From an uncultured Lachnospiraceae bacterium (GTDB lineage Bacteria > Bacillota > Clostridia > Lachnospirales > Lachnospiraceae): DNA of 64,000 nucleotides. Shown one piece after another: positions 25,468 to 35,318 of the stretch. Position 1 is the stretch's first letter. Each line of letters begins with the position of its first letter. The DNA lies in NCBI GenBank assembly GCA_949949005.1, contig CATLHM010000005.1:1-64000 (forward strand), in the 5' to 3' direction. A model generated the notes under the pieces. It saw nothing but the letters and a program-made list of their open reading frames with translations. It was not told where the DNA came from and ran no database searches. A program made the translations under genes and the position numbers.

Positions 25468-25718
25468 CATTCAACACATCAGATTTTTCTAAAGCTTCGC
25501 GATGTGTTCCTTTTTCTTTCTATGTTCCTCCCAGGAGCATAAAAAGAAAATCTTGAGTTCCGGCTTTTCGCCACTCATTCAATGCAGTGAACACGTGCCT
25601 GGAAGGCACAGCATAATGCGGCAGGCGAAAGGACTTTCTCCTGTCGGCAAACGTCATTGGGAGGCTCCCCGGCAATCCGGCGGATTCCTTATGGCCTACA
25701 CAAACAGGAGGAAAACGA

Positions 25719-26780
25719 ATGAAAGAAAACCAAAAAAGCAGACCAGAAAACACACAGACAGCGGCAGGACACACAGGCCACAAACGCGACATCAATTCCA
25801 AGTCAGTCCTGGGAAACCCCATCCTCTACGCCCAGTTTCTGAGGGACAACACCGACATCCCCTGCCTGAAAAATGTGCAACCCGAAGATATCGAGGACGT
25901 ATCGGAACGCTACAGGCCCTATCTTGGGACGGAATTTGAATCGGATACGGTGAAAAGGGTCTGGATTCATGAAGCTGACGCCGCAGGCACAGGCAGCCCC
26001 CTGCAGGAGCCCCTCTTCCTGATCTCCCTGACGGAGCACAAGAGCCAGGTAGACTACGACGTTTCCATGCAGCTCCTCAAATATATGCTGTGCATCTGGC
26101 TGGATTACGGCAGAGAAAGGAAGGCCCAGAAGCCGGGTGCCTCAGCCCGGAAAGGCTTCCGCTATCCCGCCATCATCCCCATCGTATATTACGAGGGGAA
26201 AGCGGCATGGACGGCGGAGCGCAGGTTCCTCGCCAGGATCTCCGGCGGGGAGGCGTTCCGGAAATGGATCCCTGACTTTACCTATGAGGTGGTCCGTCTC
26301 CATGATTACAGCAATGAAGAGCTGCTCTCGCGGGGCGATGAGATGTCGCTGATCATGCTTTTTAACAAGATACAGGATGTCATTGACCTGTCAGAGTTCC
26401 TTAAGCTCCCCAGGGAGCGTCTGGATGAGATTGTAAAGGAGACGCCGGAAGCGGTCATAGACATCATTGTATCCGCAATGGAAAGCCTGTGTGGAAAGAT
26501 CGACGCCACGGAGGAAGAGACCCGGAAATGTGTGGACAAAGTAAAGGAGCGCAGAATGGGATATTTATGGGAAAACATGGAAAAAATGAGCATACAGGAA
26601 GAGAGGCGTAATACGGCCAAAGCGAAGGCGGATGCCCTGGAGGATAAAATCAGATTAATTATCAAATACAGTAAAAGGTTTCAACTCTCTAAAGAGCAGG
26701 CCGTTTCAGAGATCATGTCAGAATGCGGCATGGACAGGGAAACGGCACTGCAAAAGGCGGATACTTACTGGGAGGCATAG
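25719..26780 (+). CDS. Rpn-family (YhgA-like) PD-(D/E)XK nuclease
   Basis: Protein of 353 residues of the recombination-promoting nuclease / transposase_31 family. The core (about 40-230) shows PILYAQFLRDN, GTEFESDTVKRVWIHEAD, LFLISLTEHKSQVDYDVSMQLLKYMLCIWLDY (the E-x-K centre with following Gln) and YPAIIPIVYYEGKAAWTAERRF. The C-terminal part is helical. Family members cut DNA and promote RecA-independent recombination, and they expand in copy number in Clostridia. This copy is a lone plus-strand gene converging on the two-component operon. Confidence 0.85.
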   Translation: MKENQKSRPENTQTAAGHTGHKRDINSKSVLGNPILYAQFLRDNTDIPCLKNVQPEDIEDVSERYRPYLGTEFESDTVKRVWIHEADAAGTGSPLQEPLFLISLTEHKSQVDYDVSMQLLKYMLCIWLDYGRERKAQKPGASARKGFRYPAIIPIVYYEGKAAWTAERRFLARISGGEAFRKWIPDFTYEVVRLHDYSNEELLSRGDEMSLIMLFNKIQDVIDLSEFLKLPRERLDEIVKETPEAVIDIIVSAMESLCGKIDATEEETRKCVDKVKERRMGYLWENMEKMSIQEERRNTAKAKADALEDKIRLIIKYSKRFQLSKEQAVSEIMSECGMDRETALQKADTYWEA

Positions 26781-26799
26781 AGGGCCCTATCATGCAAAA

Positions 26800-28326
26800 T
26801 TACTCCCCCTCTGACCCGCTGCTCACCCTCCTGCGATAACTCCCCGGTGTCTCCTGGTAAATTTTCTGGAAAGCGGCGTTAAAGATCCTCACCTCCCCAA
26901 AGCCTACCTTTTCGGCGATCTCATAGGTTTTCATGTCCGTTGAGATCAGCAGCGGAAGGGCGTGTCTGACCCGAATGCGGTTGACATAATCCTTGAAGTT
27001 CTCCCCTGTGCTTTTCTTGAAAAAGCTGCTGAAATAATAGGGGTTCATGTGGATTTCCTCTGCCAGCACATTCAGGGAGAGGTTTTCCATGTAATGCTTT
27101 TCAATATATTCTTTTGCCCTTAAAATATCCTTTTTATCCTGACTTACGGCGGCTGCCCTGATCACGCCCAGATACTGCTCCAGCTCCCGCTCAAAAAAGT
27201 CCTCCATCTCTCCGAAGCTCATGCATTCCCGGTTCTTCTCAAGGAGCTCTTTCATCTCAGGGCTGCGCCCCGGCAGGCCCACGGCAATGCACTTTTCTTC
27301 CATGAAACGGACTGCCGTACAAAAATAAAAGCAGGCGTCCTCCTTCTTTCCCTCCGAGAGACGGCAGACCAGGGTTCCATACTGCCTACAGGTCTCCTTC
27401 ACCAGTGTCTCGTTCTGAGCCGCCACCGCCTCGAAAAGCCTTTGCCTGGTCTGGGTTAGAAGCTCAGAATTTCCCCTTCCCGAAAACACCTGCTCATGCA
27501 GACCGATCACGGGCAGCGGGAGTCTGTCCGCAAAAAACAGATAGCCGCCCCGCTCCCGGCATCTTTGGAACATTTCCGGAATCCCGCTCATAGTTCCCAC
27601 TTCATCCCCAAGCACAAAAAAGATCCTGCGCCCTGTGGTTTCCAGCGATTTTTCCCACATATCCTCCAGAATTTCCTTTACCTCCTCCCGGGAAAGGCCT
27701 TTAAACACCATTGCGATCCTTTCGTTTTTTAAAAAAGCAATCCCCTGCCCGGTCTCATTCAAATATTCCTCCAGGAAGCTGAAAATGGAAAAGTGAATGA
27801 GCTTTTTCATCTGCCCGTTTTCCTCTTTTTTGTACATAATATCCGCATAGACGGGAACATAACGGGTGTTTTCCTCCTCCATGAGGAAGCCGTAATCGAT
27901 ACCGCCCTCCATGGCGGCTTCCTCCGGGGCAGCCTTGCCCGCCCCATCTTCCCTGCGCAGGGCAGGAATGCTTTTTTCCACCGCCGCAAGAAGCTCCTCC
28001 CGGATTACAGGCTTAAGCAGATATGCTCTCGCCCCGTATTCCAGCGCCGCCTTGGCATACTCAAAATCCTGAAAACCGCTGACAAAAATAATGGAAATCC
28101 GACTTCCCATGGCGCGGCACTCCTTTAAGATCTCCACCCCGGTCATTCCCGGCATGGAAATATCAAGAAGGGCGATCTCCGGCTTCTTGCTCACAATGGC
28201 CTCTAACGCCCGCTTTCCGTCCTCGTACTCCCCTATAATCTCTATTCCAAGCCGCTCCCAGTCCAGGAGTTTGCGGATTCCTCTGGTAATCACAGGCTCG
28301 TCATCCGCCAAAATCATTCGTATCAT
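26800..28326 (-). CDS. YesN-type response regulator with AraC DNA-binding domain
   Basis: Response regulator of 508 residues. The receiver domain (1-120) starts MIRMILADDEPVITRGI with phosphoacceptor Asp in EIALLDISMPGMTG and Lys in AYLLKPV. A long middle region follows. The C-terminal AraC-type double helix-turn-helix (about 410-500) shows LSLNVLAEEIHMNPYYFSSFFKKSTGE and YEIAEKVGFGEVRIFNAAFQKIY. The ATG at 28326 is preferred because GGAGG lies just before it. It pairs with the YesM-type kinase upstream and probably switches on the adjacent ABC transporter operon. Confidence 0.92.
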   Translation of the reverse strand: MIRMILADDEPVITRGIRKLLDWERLGIEIIGEYEDGKRALEAIVSKKPEIALLDISMPGMTGVEILKECRAMGSRISIIFVSGFQDFEYAKAALEYGARAYLLKPVIREELLAAVEKSIPALRREDGAGKAAPEEAAMEGGIDYGFLMEEENTRYVPVYADIMYKKEENGQMKKLIHFSIFSFLEEYLNETGQGIAFLKNERIAMVFKGLSREEVKEILEDMWEKSLETTGRRIFFVLGDEVGTMSGIPEMFQRCRERGGYLFFADRLPLPVIGLHEQVFSGRGNSELLTQTRQRLFEAVAAQNETLVKETCRQYGTLVCRLSEGKKEDACFYFCTAVRFMEEKCIAVGLPGRSPEMKELLEKNRECMSFGEMEDFFERELEQYLGVIRAAAVSQDKKDILRAKEYIEKHYMENLSLNVLAEEIHMNPYYFSSFFKKSTGENFKDYVNRIRVRHALPLLISTDMKTYEIAEKVGFGEVRIFNAAFQKIYQETPGSYRRRVSSGSEGE

Positions 28327-28336
28327 ATTAACCTCC

Positions 28337-28462
28337 ATGCCGCGTTTTTTGCAGCAACGCGATACGAAATCCGCGTAGGCGGTTTCGCATCTGCGTTCCA
28401 ATTTGGGCCGCTTGCGGCACAAATTGCTGGTTGAAAATAAGCCATCAGGCTTATTTTCAACC
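28337..28462. repeat. Cluster of stem-loops between the kinase and regulator genes
   Basis: Four stem-loops in a row: TGCCGC-GTTTTTT-GCAGCA (28337-28355); a longer imperfect stem around TACGAAATCCGC / GCGGTTTCG (28362-28398); CAATTTGGGCCGC-TT-GCGGCACAAATTG-like (28399-28426); and a perfect 15-bp stem GGTTGAAAATAAGCC (28429-28443 with 28448-28462). They may slow or partly stop transcription into the regulator gene, or be copies of a mobile palindromic repeat. Confidence 0.7.
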
Positions 28463-30282
28463 TAACCTCCATGCGCCTCCTGTGGCAGGGGCAGCAATAT
28501 CCTTACCATGGTTCCCACTGCCGCCGTGCTGGTGAGCCGTATCCCGTACCTTTCCCCATAGAGGAAACGGATACGGTCATGTACATTTTTCAGTCCGATG
28601 CTCTGCCAGTTATATTCGTTCTTGATTCCCGGGTCGTCGCTCTCAAAAAGCGCCAGGATCCGCTCCATTGCCGCCCCGTCCATGCCTACCCCGTTGTCCA
28701 TAACCGAAATCTCAAAGAAATCCCGGTTCACGGCTGCCTCAATCATGATACAGCCCTTGCCCTTTTTGGGCTTAATGCCGTGTACATAGGCGTTTTCCAC
28801 AATAGGCTGCAAAATCAGCTTGGGCACCAGGATCCCCGCCGTCTTTGGCGCTTTCACGCCAAGCTGCACCTTCCCATCTATCCTACAGTTCAAAAGATAC
28901 ACGTATTTGCGCACGATGGCAATCTCTTTTTCCAGCGGAACCATATCCTGCATGGGGCCGATCAGATAATGAATCTGCTCCGAAAGAGCCTCAATCATCT
29001 CCGGCACCTGCTCCCTGCCCTGCTCATCCAAGGCGCTCATACGGATAATCTCCAGCGTGTTATAAAGGAAGTGGGGATAAATCTGGGATTTCAGCGCCGT
29101 CAGCTCCGCTTCATTCTGCTTGATCTGAGCCACATAGGACTGATTGATGTAGGTTTTCAGGGCGCTGCTCATCTGATTGAACCGCCCGGAGAGAATGCCG
29201 ATCTCGTCCCCTGAGCGGATGGGCAGTTCTATGTCAAAGTTTCCGGTCTCCACCTGGGCCATCTGCTCCATCATCTCATGCATGGGCCTGGTAAGCCTCC
29301 TGGAAAAATACACAGAACCCACCAGGAGCGCTGCAACGGACACCGCAACAAAAAGGTACATCATTTTCTGCATAGTGCGGATCGCTCCGAATGCCGTTCG
29401 GCTGTCCATGGACACTACCACAGAAAGGCCGTACCCATTGCTGCCTGTGCGAACCATAAACCGATCCTCTGCCTCCTCAAGGCTTTTTAACTCCCGGTTC
29501 AGATTTGTGCCGATCCGCTCCTCCTGGTTGCTGTAAAAACAGTCTCCCGCCTCATTGACCACATAAAACAGCTCATTTCCGTGAAAGGCCACGCTGCGGA
29601 AAATCCTCTCCATCCTTTTTAAATCCACATCGATAAAGATTGTCCCCACATAAGGGGTATTCCCCACCGGCCCCCTTAAATCAAAGTAGTTTCGCGCAAC
29701 GGTAAAAACCTCATCCGGCTTCCCATAGAAATAGGAGGTCGTATGCGGCGGTATGAGGATCAGGCTTTTCCCGGCCCTGTCAAAGGAATCATATCCCACC
29801 GCCTGCTCGAACAATTCCGGATCCCGGAAAAACGTATTGTACACACTGTAGTGAAAGGAAAGCTTTTCCTCCTGCTGGCCGCTGGCAATCACGTGGACGC
29901 CCCGGATATGGGAATCCACGCTCTGGATATACTGCAAAAACCGCATCATATCCTGCTCCCGCTCCTCTGCCAGGCTCTCCGGCTCATACCCTTCCCCGTA
30001 AATAATCTGACGGAAATTGTCAAAGGAAAGGTAACTGCCCTTTGCGCCATAATCGTCCAGGTTGTAATAATAAGGCATTTTGGATACGGTATTGTAGGAG
30101 TCCAGCATGGATTCCATGCTGAAGGCCACATAGCCGGACGCCTGCTCGTACTGCGCCCGCAGGGCCTGGGAATAGTCCCGGATCATTTTGTTTGCAATAA
30201 AGGTTGCCAGGATTGCCATAGGCAAAAGCCCCAACAATATGATTGTCAGGGCAAATTTCTGATAAAGATTAAAGCTTTTCAA
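28462..30282 (-). CDS. YesM-type sensor histidine kinase
   Basis: Membrane sensor of 606 residues. TM1 (about 10-30), an extracellular sensing domain (30-300), TM2 (about 305-325) and a HAMP region (PMHEMMEQMAQVETGNFDIELP) are followed by the His_kinase domain with SQIYPHFLYNTLEIIRM (phosphoacceptor His near 415). The ATPase domain shows PIVENAYVHGIKPKKGKG and DNGVGMDG. The start is a TTG with GAGGAGG upstream, 15 bases after the permease stop, so kinase and transporter are co-transcribed. It probably senses an extracellular sugar, directly or through the binding protein. Confidence 0.93.
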   Translation of the reverse strand: MKSFNLYQKFALTIILLGLLPMAILATFIANKMIRDYSQALRAQYEQASGYVAFSMESMLDSYNTVSKMPYYYNLDDYGAKGSYLSFDNFRQIIYGEGYEPESLAEEREQDMMRFLQYIQSVDSHIRGVHVIASGQQEEKLSFHYSVYNTFFRDPELFEQAVGYDSFDRAGKSLILIPPHTTSYFYGKPDEVFTVARNYFDLRGPVGNTPYVGTIFIDVDLKRMERIFRSVAFHGNELFYVVNEAGDCFYSNQEERIGTNLNRELKSLEEAEDRFMVRTGSNGYGLSVVVSMDSRTAFGAIRTMQKMMYLFVAVSVAALLVGSVYFSRRLTRPMHEMMEQMAQVETGNFDIELPIRSGDEIGILSGRFNQMSSALKTYINQSYVAQIKQNEAELTALKSQIYPHFLYNTLEIIRMSALDEQGREQVPEMIEALSEQIHYLIGPMQDMVPLEKEIAIVRKYVYLLNCRIDGKVQLGVKAPKTAGILVPKLILQPIVENAYVHGIKPKKGKGCIMIEAAVNRDFFEISVMDNGVGMDGAAMERILALFESDDPGIKNEYNWQSIGLKNVHDRIRFLYGERYGIRLTSTAAVGTMVRILLPLPQEAHGG

Positions 30283-30297
30283 GGCGGCTTCCTCCTC

Positions 30298-31134
30298 TTA
30301 TCCCTTGGCAGCTCCCGCGGTAATTCCTTTTACGAAATACTTCTGGAACATACAGAAGATGATCAGAGCCGGCACGATGGAAATGATGGTTCCTGCAAAT
30401 ACAATATCCCATCTTGCCGTATACTGTCCCACAAACCCGGCGATTTCCACTGTAATAGTCTTGGCAATCCCGCTGGGAAGCACCAGATAAGGCATCAGAT
30501 AATCGTTCCAGATACCCAGTCCATTTAATATTACCATAGAACCCGTACAGGGGCCAAGCAAAGGAAAGGTCACTTTCCAGAAAGTCTGAAAAGGGGTGCA
30601 GCCATCAATCATAGCCGCCTCCTCGATCTCCAGAGGAATTCCCTTCAAAAAGCTGCAGTAGAGCAGGGTTCCAAAGGCAATGGAGCCTGAAATATAGCAC
30701 ACAATAGGCCCTGCCATATTGCCGAAAAGATGCATCAGCTTCATTTCACGAAACAGCGGAAACATGTACAGATGAAAAGGAATCATCATTCCCGCCAGGA
30801 AATAAGTGTAGATCAGGGAGGTGGTACGGCTTTTCCTGCGCTCAATGCCGTAGGCTGCCATGGGTACGATGCACACGATCAAAAGCTCCGACACGATAGT
30901 CAGAAACAGGGAATGAAGAATCGCGGTGGTGAAATCCGACTGCTCAAACAGATCCTTAAAATTCTGCACATACAGAGAAGTGGGTACGCCTATGGGATTT
31001 TTCAGAATATCGCCGTTGCTCTTAAATGCGGACATCAGGGCGAACAATACCGGGTAAATAAACAGGAAAGCGAGAAGAACGGTCACTGCAAACAGGACAT
31101 AATTGCTGGGCTTTGGTTTTTTCACTGCTGTCAT
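30298..31134 (-). CDS. CUT1 sugar ABC transporter permease (MalG-like)
   Basis: Inner-membrane subunit of 278 residues with six predicted transmembrane segments. It carries the EAA loop EIEEAAMIDGCTPFQTFWKV that docks the ATPase. The ATG shares one base with the stop of the first permease (TAATG), so the two are coupled. The ATPase gene (MsmX-like) is not in the operon, as is usual for CUT1 systems that share one ATPase. Confidence 0.93.
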   Translation of the reverse strand: MTAVKKPKPSNYVLFAVTVLLAFLFIYPVLFALMSAFKSNGDILKNPIGVPTSLYVQNFKDLFEQSDFTTAILHSLFLTIVSELLIVCIVPMAAYGIERRKSRTTSLIYTYFLAGMMIPFHLYMFPLFREMKLMHLFGNMAGPIVCYISGSIAFGTLLYCSFLKGIPLEIEEAAMIDGCTPFQTFWKVTFPLLGPCTGSMVILNGLGIWNDYLMPYLVLPSGIAKTITVEIAGFVGQYTARWDIVFAGTIISIVPALIIFCMFQKYFVKGITAGAAKG

Positions 31135-32030
31135 TACATCTGCACCTCCCTGCTCCTTAAGAATTTCTGCTGGATTGTATTAAGTATTATAATGATAAAC
31201 AAAAGCATGATGCCCACTGCCGTGCCGAAGCCCTGACGGCCTTCGTTAAAGCCCACTTTATAGAGCAAATACACCAGCGTCTCCGAGGTAAACCCAGGCC
31301 CGCCATCGGTCATCACATTGATCTGGTCGAACACTTTCAGGCCGTTGATCAGGGACAAGGTAAGGTTGATAGTAAACGCTCCCGAAATCAGCGGAAGGGT
31401 GATGGCCTTAAACCGCTGAAAAGGACTTGCCCCGTCGATCTGTGCCGCCTCGATCAGGTCTGTGGACACGCTCTGCAGGGAAGCAAGGTAAATGATCATG
31501 TAATAGCCTGCCCCTTTCCAGATCAGCACCACGCCGATCATAAGCAGAGTAAGGGCGCTGTTTCCCAGCCAGTCCTGCTTCCATCCATCCAACCCAAGAT
31601 TTCCGAGAATCGCGTTAAACGTGCCGAAATTATAATTGTACATAATTTTCCAGATAAAACCGGACACAATACCGCTGATTAGCACAGGAATGTAAAAGGC
31701 GCTCCTGAAAAAGTTCTTTCCCCAGCGCACATTGTCCACAATAAGCGCAAGCCCCAGGGCTATGCTGTTCTCAAAAATCGAGATAAAGACCGTGAGGATC
31801 ACCGTATTTTTCAGAGCATTGCCAAACCGCGCGCTGGTAAATATCTCCTTATAGTTGGCCAGGCCGATAAACTTCACATTGGGGCTGATGCCGTCCCATG
31901 AGGTAAAGCTGTAATACACGCTGGACACCGTAGGAACAATGATAAACAGGGTAAAGAAGATAAACGCCGGAGCAATAAAAGCAAACGCGGTTTTGTCAAA
32001 TTTTTTTCCGGATGAATTGTTTTGATTCAT
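31134..32030 (-). CDS. CUT1 sugar ABC transporter permease (MalF/UgpA-like)
   Basis: Permease of 298 residues with six transmembrane segments, beginning with a basic cytoplasmic tail (SSGKKFDKTAFAFIAPAFIFF). The EAA motif reads LIEAAQIDGASPFQRFKAI. AAGGAG precedes the start. It forms the channel heterodimer with the next gene and takes substrate from the lipoprotein encoded upstream. The 200-base spacer before it holds several stem-loops that could keep the binding-protein transcript more abundant than the permease part. Confidence 0.93.
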   Translation of the reverse strand: MNQNNSSGKKFDKTAFAFIAPAFIFFTLFIIVPTVSSVYYSFTSWDGISPNVKFIGLANYKEIFTSARFGNALKNTVILTVFISIFENSIALGLALIVDNVRWGKNFFRSAFYIPVLISGIVSGFIWKIMYNYNFGTFNAILGNLGLDGWKQDWLGNSALTLLMIGVVLIWKGAGYYMIIYLASLQSVSTDLIEAAQIDGASPFQRFKAITLPLISGAFTINLTLSLINGLKVFDQINVMTDGGPGFTSETLVYLLYKVGFNEGRQGFGTAVGIMLLFIIIILNTIQQKFLRSREVQM

Positions 32031-32056
32031 AGCGGGCTCCTTTCTTTTTTTATATT

Positions 32057-32202
32057 GAGCGGTCAGTCTTTTTGACCGCCATTAATCGAGTAGGGAAGAT
32101 TTTCTCCCTACTCGCCGCGCGGGGCGCGTGTTGCCTCGGCAACTATTTTCCTTACGCGCCCCTGCGCATAAAAATCCCGGCACTGTTTTACAGCCCGGGA
32201 TT
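32057..32202. repeat. Palindromic repeat cluster between binding protein and permease genes
   Basis: Stem-loops in order: GCGGTCA/TGACCGC (32059-32080, also at 38418); CGAGTAGGGA/TCCCTACTCG (32087-32114); a G+C-rich stem; TTGCC/GGCAA (32131-32142); CCTTACGCGCCCCTGCGCAT (32150-32169, recurs near 62420); and AAATCCCGG/CCGGGATTT (about 32172-32202), which looks like an attenuating terminator. Confidence 0.75.
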
Positions 32203-32247
32203 TCTGTCTGCACACGCCGTGGGCCTGCTGCCTGAGTGTGCCGCTGC

Positions 32248-33714
32248 CTATTCGATTCCCACGCCTGTCACAGGGTTAAAGCTCTCGCTGCTTACCTGCC
32301 AGGTCTTGTTCAGCTCTTCACAGGCAGAGTCGATGTCCCTTGTCCCCTGGAGCACCTCGATCAGGGTCTTGTAGGTAAAGTTTCTGAAATCGGGAGGAAG
32401 TTCATTCTCCCCTACCCGTCCGTTCCACATGGGAGCCAGATCGTCTGCCGAAGCGTTGGCGTCAATGACCTCCTGGAACACATCCAGAACGTCCAGACCG
32501 GGATCTGCCACTGTGGAGGGAATTGCGCTCAGAGTCTCACAGTAAGTCTTATAATTTTCAGGCGCATAGAAGAAACGGATAAACTCCTCTGCCGCCGCCT
32601 TCTTGTTGGGATCCTTGGCAGACTCTGCGGAAATAGCCAGGCCGCCTGCTCCGCCGCCGCCCACCAGACGCGTTTTTCCGTCCGGGCTGGGAATCGCAAA
32701 CCATCCCATCTCAAATTCCGGATCCGCCTGGGCGATCTGGGAGAACATGTGAGTGCCGGAGTACATCATAGCCGCCATATCGTTCACCAGGAAGGTAGTA
32801 ATCTGTGCATCCGGCGTAGACACCCAGCCCTCCTGAGCATACTGCATGATGGTTTGAAGTTCTTCAAAGGTGGCCTTAAAGGTCTCGTCGGAGAAGTCCT
32901 TGGTTCCCTCATAGCAGTGCTTGATGAAATCTGCGTCCTTGCTCAGCACCTGGTCATTGTAGGCCTTGTGGAACCAGAAGCCCATATGCCAGATGTCCTG
33001 ACCGCCCACCACAAGGGGAGCCATATCTCCCTTGTCCTTGATGTTCTGGCAAAGGGTGATAAATTCATCATAGGTGGCAGGCTCCGTCCAGCCGTTCTCG
33101 TCAAAATAAGTCTTGTTATAGATGATGCCGTTGGTGTTTTCCCCTCCAAAGGGAGCCGTATAAACTTTTCCGTCAAACTCTGTCGTGGTTCTGAAAAGTG
33201 CAACAATGTCATCCGGCAGGGGCTCTAACTTCCCGGCCCGCACATACATTGCCGTGTCTCTCATCTCCATCACATCCGGGAATTCTCCCACACTGTCCTT
33301 GGTTTTGATAAACTCGCTGTAAGCGCCGCCGTTGCCGGGCTCTATGGTAACCGTAATGTCCGGATAGGTCTCGTTAAATTTCTCTACAATTTCGTTCATG
33401 GAAGCCTTGGCTCCCTCGTCACCGTCCGCAAAAATATAGGTCAGCTCCGTGGGCTCTGTGACGATAGCGTCTCCTGCGCCTTTCGCCTCTTCACCTGCGT
33501 CCGTCTGGGCATCCGCCGCCTGATCCGCCTGGGCGCTGTCGTCAGCGCCGGCCTCGTCCCCGGACTGCGCATCCGCATTCTCCGCCTCGCTTCCTGCCGC
33601 CGCATCCGCTGCGCCCTGATCGGATGTGCTGCCACTGTCGCTGCCGCCGCATCCTGCTAATACTATCGCTGCCATGGAAGCTGACAGCAAAACTGCCAAA
33701 AATTTCTTTTTCAT
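32248..33714 (-). CDS. Sugar-binding lipoprotein of an ABC transporter (family 1 SBP)
   Basis: Extracellular solute-binding lipoprotein of 488 residues. The signal peptide ends in the lipobox VLAGCGGSD. An Asp/Ala/Glu/Gln-rich linker (about 25-85) lifts the domain off the membrane. The binding domain has the family 1 pattern (ELTYIFADGDE, IVEKFNETYPDITVTIEPGNG, AAEEFIRFFYAPENYKTYCE). GGAAGGAG precedes the ATG. As the first gene of the SBP-permease-permease-kinase-regulator operon it sets the substrate; the neighbouring GH43/GH88/GH28 enzymes suggest uronic-acid- or xylose-containing oligosaccharides (inference). Confidence 0.93.
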   Translation of the reverse strand: MKKKFLAVLLSASMAAIVLAGCGGSDSGSTSDQGAADAAAGSEAENADAQSGDEAGADDSAQADQAADAQTDAGEEAKGAGDAIVTEPTELTYIFADGDEGAKASMNEIVEKFNETYPDITVTIEPGNGGAYSEFIKTKDSVGEFPDVMEMRDTAMYVRAGKLEPLPDDIVALFRTTTEFDGKVYTAPFGGENTNGIIYNKTYFDENGWTEPATYDEFITLCQNIKDKGDMAPLVVGGQDIWHMGFWFHKAYNDQVLSKDADFIKHCYEGTKDFSDETFKATFEELQTIMQYAQEGWVSTPDAQITTFLVNDMAAMMYSGTHMFSQIAQADPEFEMGWFAIPSPDGKTRLVGGGGAGGLAISAESAKDPNKKAAAEEFIRFFYAPENYKTYCETLSAIPSTVADPGLDVLDVFQEVIDANASADDLAPMWNGRVGENELPPDFRNFTYKTLIEVLQGTRDIDSACEELNKTWQVSSESFNPVTGVGIE

Positions 33715-33816
33715 ATGATGCTCCTTCCTGATCTGTATCCGGCTCCGGGCTCTGTTTCTGTGCCTGCATTTGCTTCTATTTCTGCTCCTGCATTTTCCGC
33801 CGGGTTTATTTGTATC

Positions 33817-33850
33817 GGAAACGTCATAAATTTTTCCTTATAGCGTTTCC
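33817..33850. promoter_or_regulatory. Operator-like inverted repeat upstream of the binding-protein gene
   Basis: GGAAACGTCATAA on one arm and GGAAACGCTATAA on the other (11 of 13 match) are arranged as an inverted repeat about 100 bases ahead of the ATG. It could be the site of the YesN-type or a LacI-type regulator, or a leader stem-loop. Confidence 0.5.
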
Positions 33851-33907
33851 TGTAGTTCGGTTGGCCTTCCGTTCCTGTTACGTGTACTATATCAGTTTTC
33901 AGCAAAG

Positions 33908-33947
33908 AAAAAAATGCACTTTTTATAGAGCAAAGTGCATTTTTTTA
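33908..33947 (-). terminator. Terminator after the AAA_14 ATPase gene
   Basis: AAAAAAATGCACTTT, loop, AAAGTGCATTTTTTT: an 11-bp stem flanked by A and T tracts, between the ATPase gene and the ABC operon. Confidence 0.8.
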
Positions 33948-33992
33948 ATCTTTTTATGGAAGCTATACAATTTATCCCGTCTGCCTGTTATT

Positions 33993-35318
33993 CTATTCTT
34001 GCATATACCATTTCAACTTCCACAAAAGATACAGTGGAAGGCTGTAAGTGAATGTTTCCTCCGTCACATTATAGCCCACATTTTTCAGGGAGAACCTGAA
34101 ACCCAAAGGCGGCCTGTACTTTTTACAAAATTGCACATAACTTTTCGCCCTGGTGCTGATTGCTGCTTTTGCTTCCACCGGGATAACCCGGTCTTCATCC
34201 TCAAACAAAAAATCCAGTTCCGCCGTATTACCAGACCGCCAGAAATAGGGGCGTTTTCCCTGTGCCAACAATTCATTCAATACATAGTTTTCCGTGAGCG
34301 CGCCCCTAAAATTCCTATAAATTTCCGGTTCTTCCAGAATTGTCTTGTACGATAATCCTGATTTTTTCCGAAGCAGGCCTATATCCGACATATAGACCTT
34401 AAAAAACGTGGCATCTGCATAAAAAGACAATGGAAGTTCTGGGTTTGCCACCATTTCCAGCCGGTAGACAAGCCCGGCATCCGTCAGCCATTCCAAAGCA
34501 TCTTCCAGCTCATTGGAACGCTTCCCTTCCTTCACATGGGAAAAAACGAACTTATTATTATCTTTCGCCAACTGCTTAGGCACTGAATCCCAAATCCACC
34601 CCAGCTTAGGGATGTCTGTCTTCGGGGCATGTTTTGCGAAATCGCTTCCATAATCTTCCAATATCGTGTCCTGCAATTTGGATACTTCATTAAAATCATG
34701 GGTATCCGCCCACTTCTTCACCACTTCCGGCATACCGCCTACAATGTAATAATATTTCAGGCTTTTCTCCAACGGAACGCTGTAAAGCTCCGGGATCTCT
34801 CTTTCCTTTTCAAGCTGCATCGCCCCTTCATATAATGCCTGACCACCATCCGCACATAAAAACTCCTCAAATGTCATAGGATACATCTGCAGCCGGTCCA
34901 CCTTCCCCACCGGAAAAGAAATCCCATCCCTTTTTACCGAAACGCCCAAAAGTGACCCTGCGCACACAACAGGAAGTTCCCTCATGGTCTCACAGAAATA
35001 TTTTAAAGAAGTAACAGCATTAGGACATGCCTGTATTTCATCAAAAATAATCAGCGTTTTCCCCGGAATGATTTCTTTGCCCCGTATCACGCTTCCAAGC
35101 TCCCGCAAGATACGCACCGGGTTAAGATCATAATCGAATACCGACTTTAGCCCTCTGTTTCCTTCAAAAGAAAAATACGCCGTATCTTCAAAATATCTGT
35201 TTCCAAACTCTTTCAGGATATAAGTCTTTCCACACTGCCTCACACCGGTGAGCAACAGCGGTTTCCGGTCAGGAGAATCCTTCCAGGCTGTCAGCTGCTT
35301 CATAATATTTCTTTCCAT
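33993..35318 (-). CDS. AAA_14 / DUF4143 ATPase
   Basis: Protein of 441 residues. The N-terminal ATPase has Walker A LLLTGVRQCGKTYIL, Walker B KTLIIFDEIQACP and sensor VVCAGSLLG. The C-terminal DUF4143 domain (about 215-400) has the restriction-enzyme-like pattern NYVLNELLAQGKRPYFWRSGNTAELDFLFEDEDRVIPVEAKA (E-x-L-D-F ... V-E-A-K). The family is abundant in anaerobes and its role is unclear; defence or stress functions have been suggested. It sits alone between the ABC operon and the glycosidase cluster with its own terminator. Confidence 0.88.
   Translation of the reverse strand: MERNIMKQLTAWKDSPDRKPLLLTGVRQCGKTYILKEFGNRYFEDTAYFSFEGNRGLKSVFDYDLNPVRILRELGSVIRGKEIIPGKTLIIFDEIQACPNAVTSLKYFCETMRELPVVCAGSLLGVSVKRDGISFPVGKVDRLQMYPMTFEEFLCADGGQALYEGAMQLEKEREIPELYSVPLEKSLKYYYIVGGMPEVVKKWADTHDFNEVSKLQDTILEDYGSDFAKHAPKTDIPKLGWIWDSVPKQLAKDNNKFVFSHVKEGKRSNELEDALEWLTDAGLVYRLEMVANPELPLSFYADATFFKVYMSDIGLLRKKSGLSYKTILEEPEIYRNFRGALTENYVLNELLAQGKRPYFWRSGNTAELDFLFEDEDRVIPVEAKAAISTRAKSYVQFCKKYRPPLGFRFSLKNVGYNVTEETFTYSLPLYLLWKLKWYMQE

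Noticed and set aside
32236-33228. Plus-strand open frame over the solute-binding protein gene
   Set aside because: Shadow of a well-supported lipoprotein gene; no ribosome site or recognisable motif.
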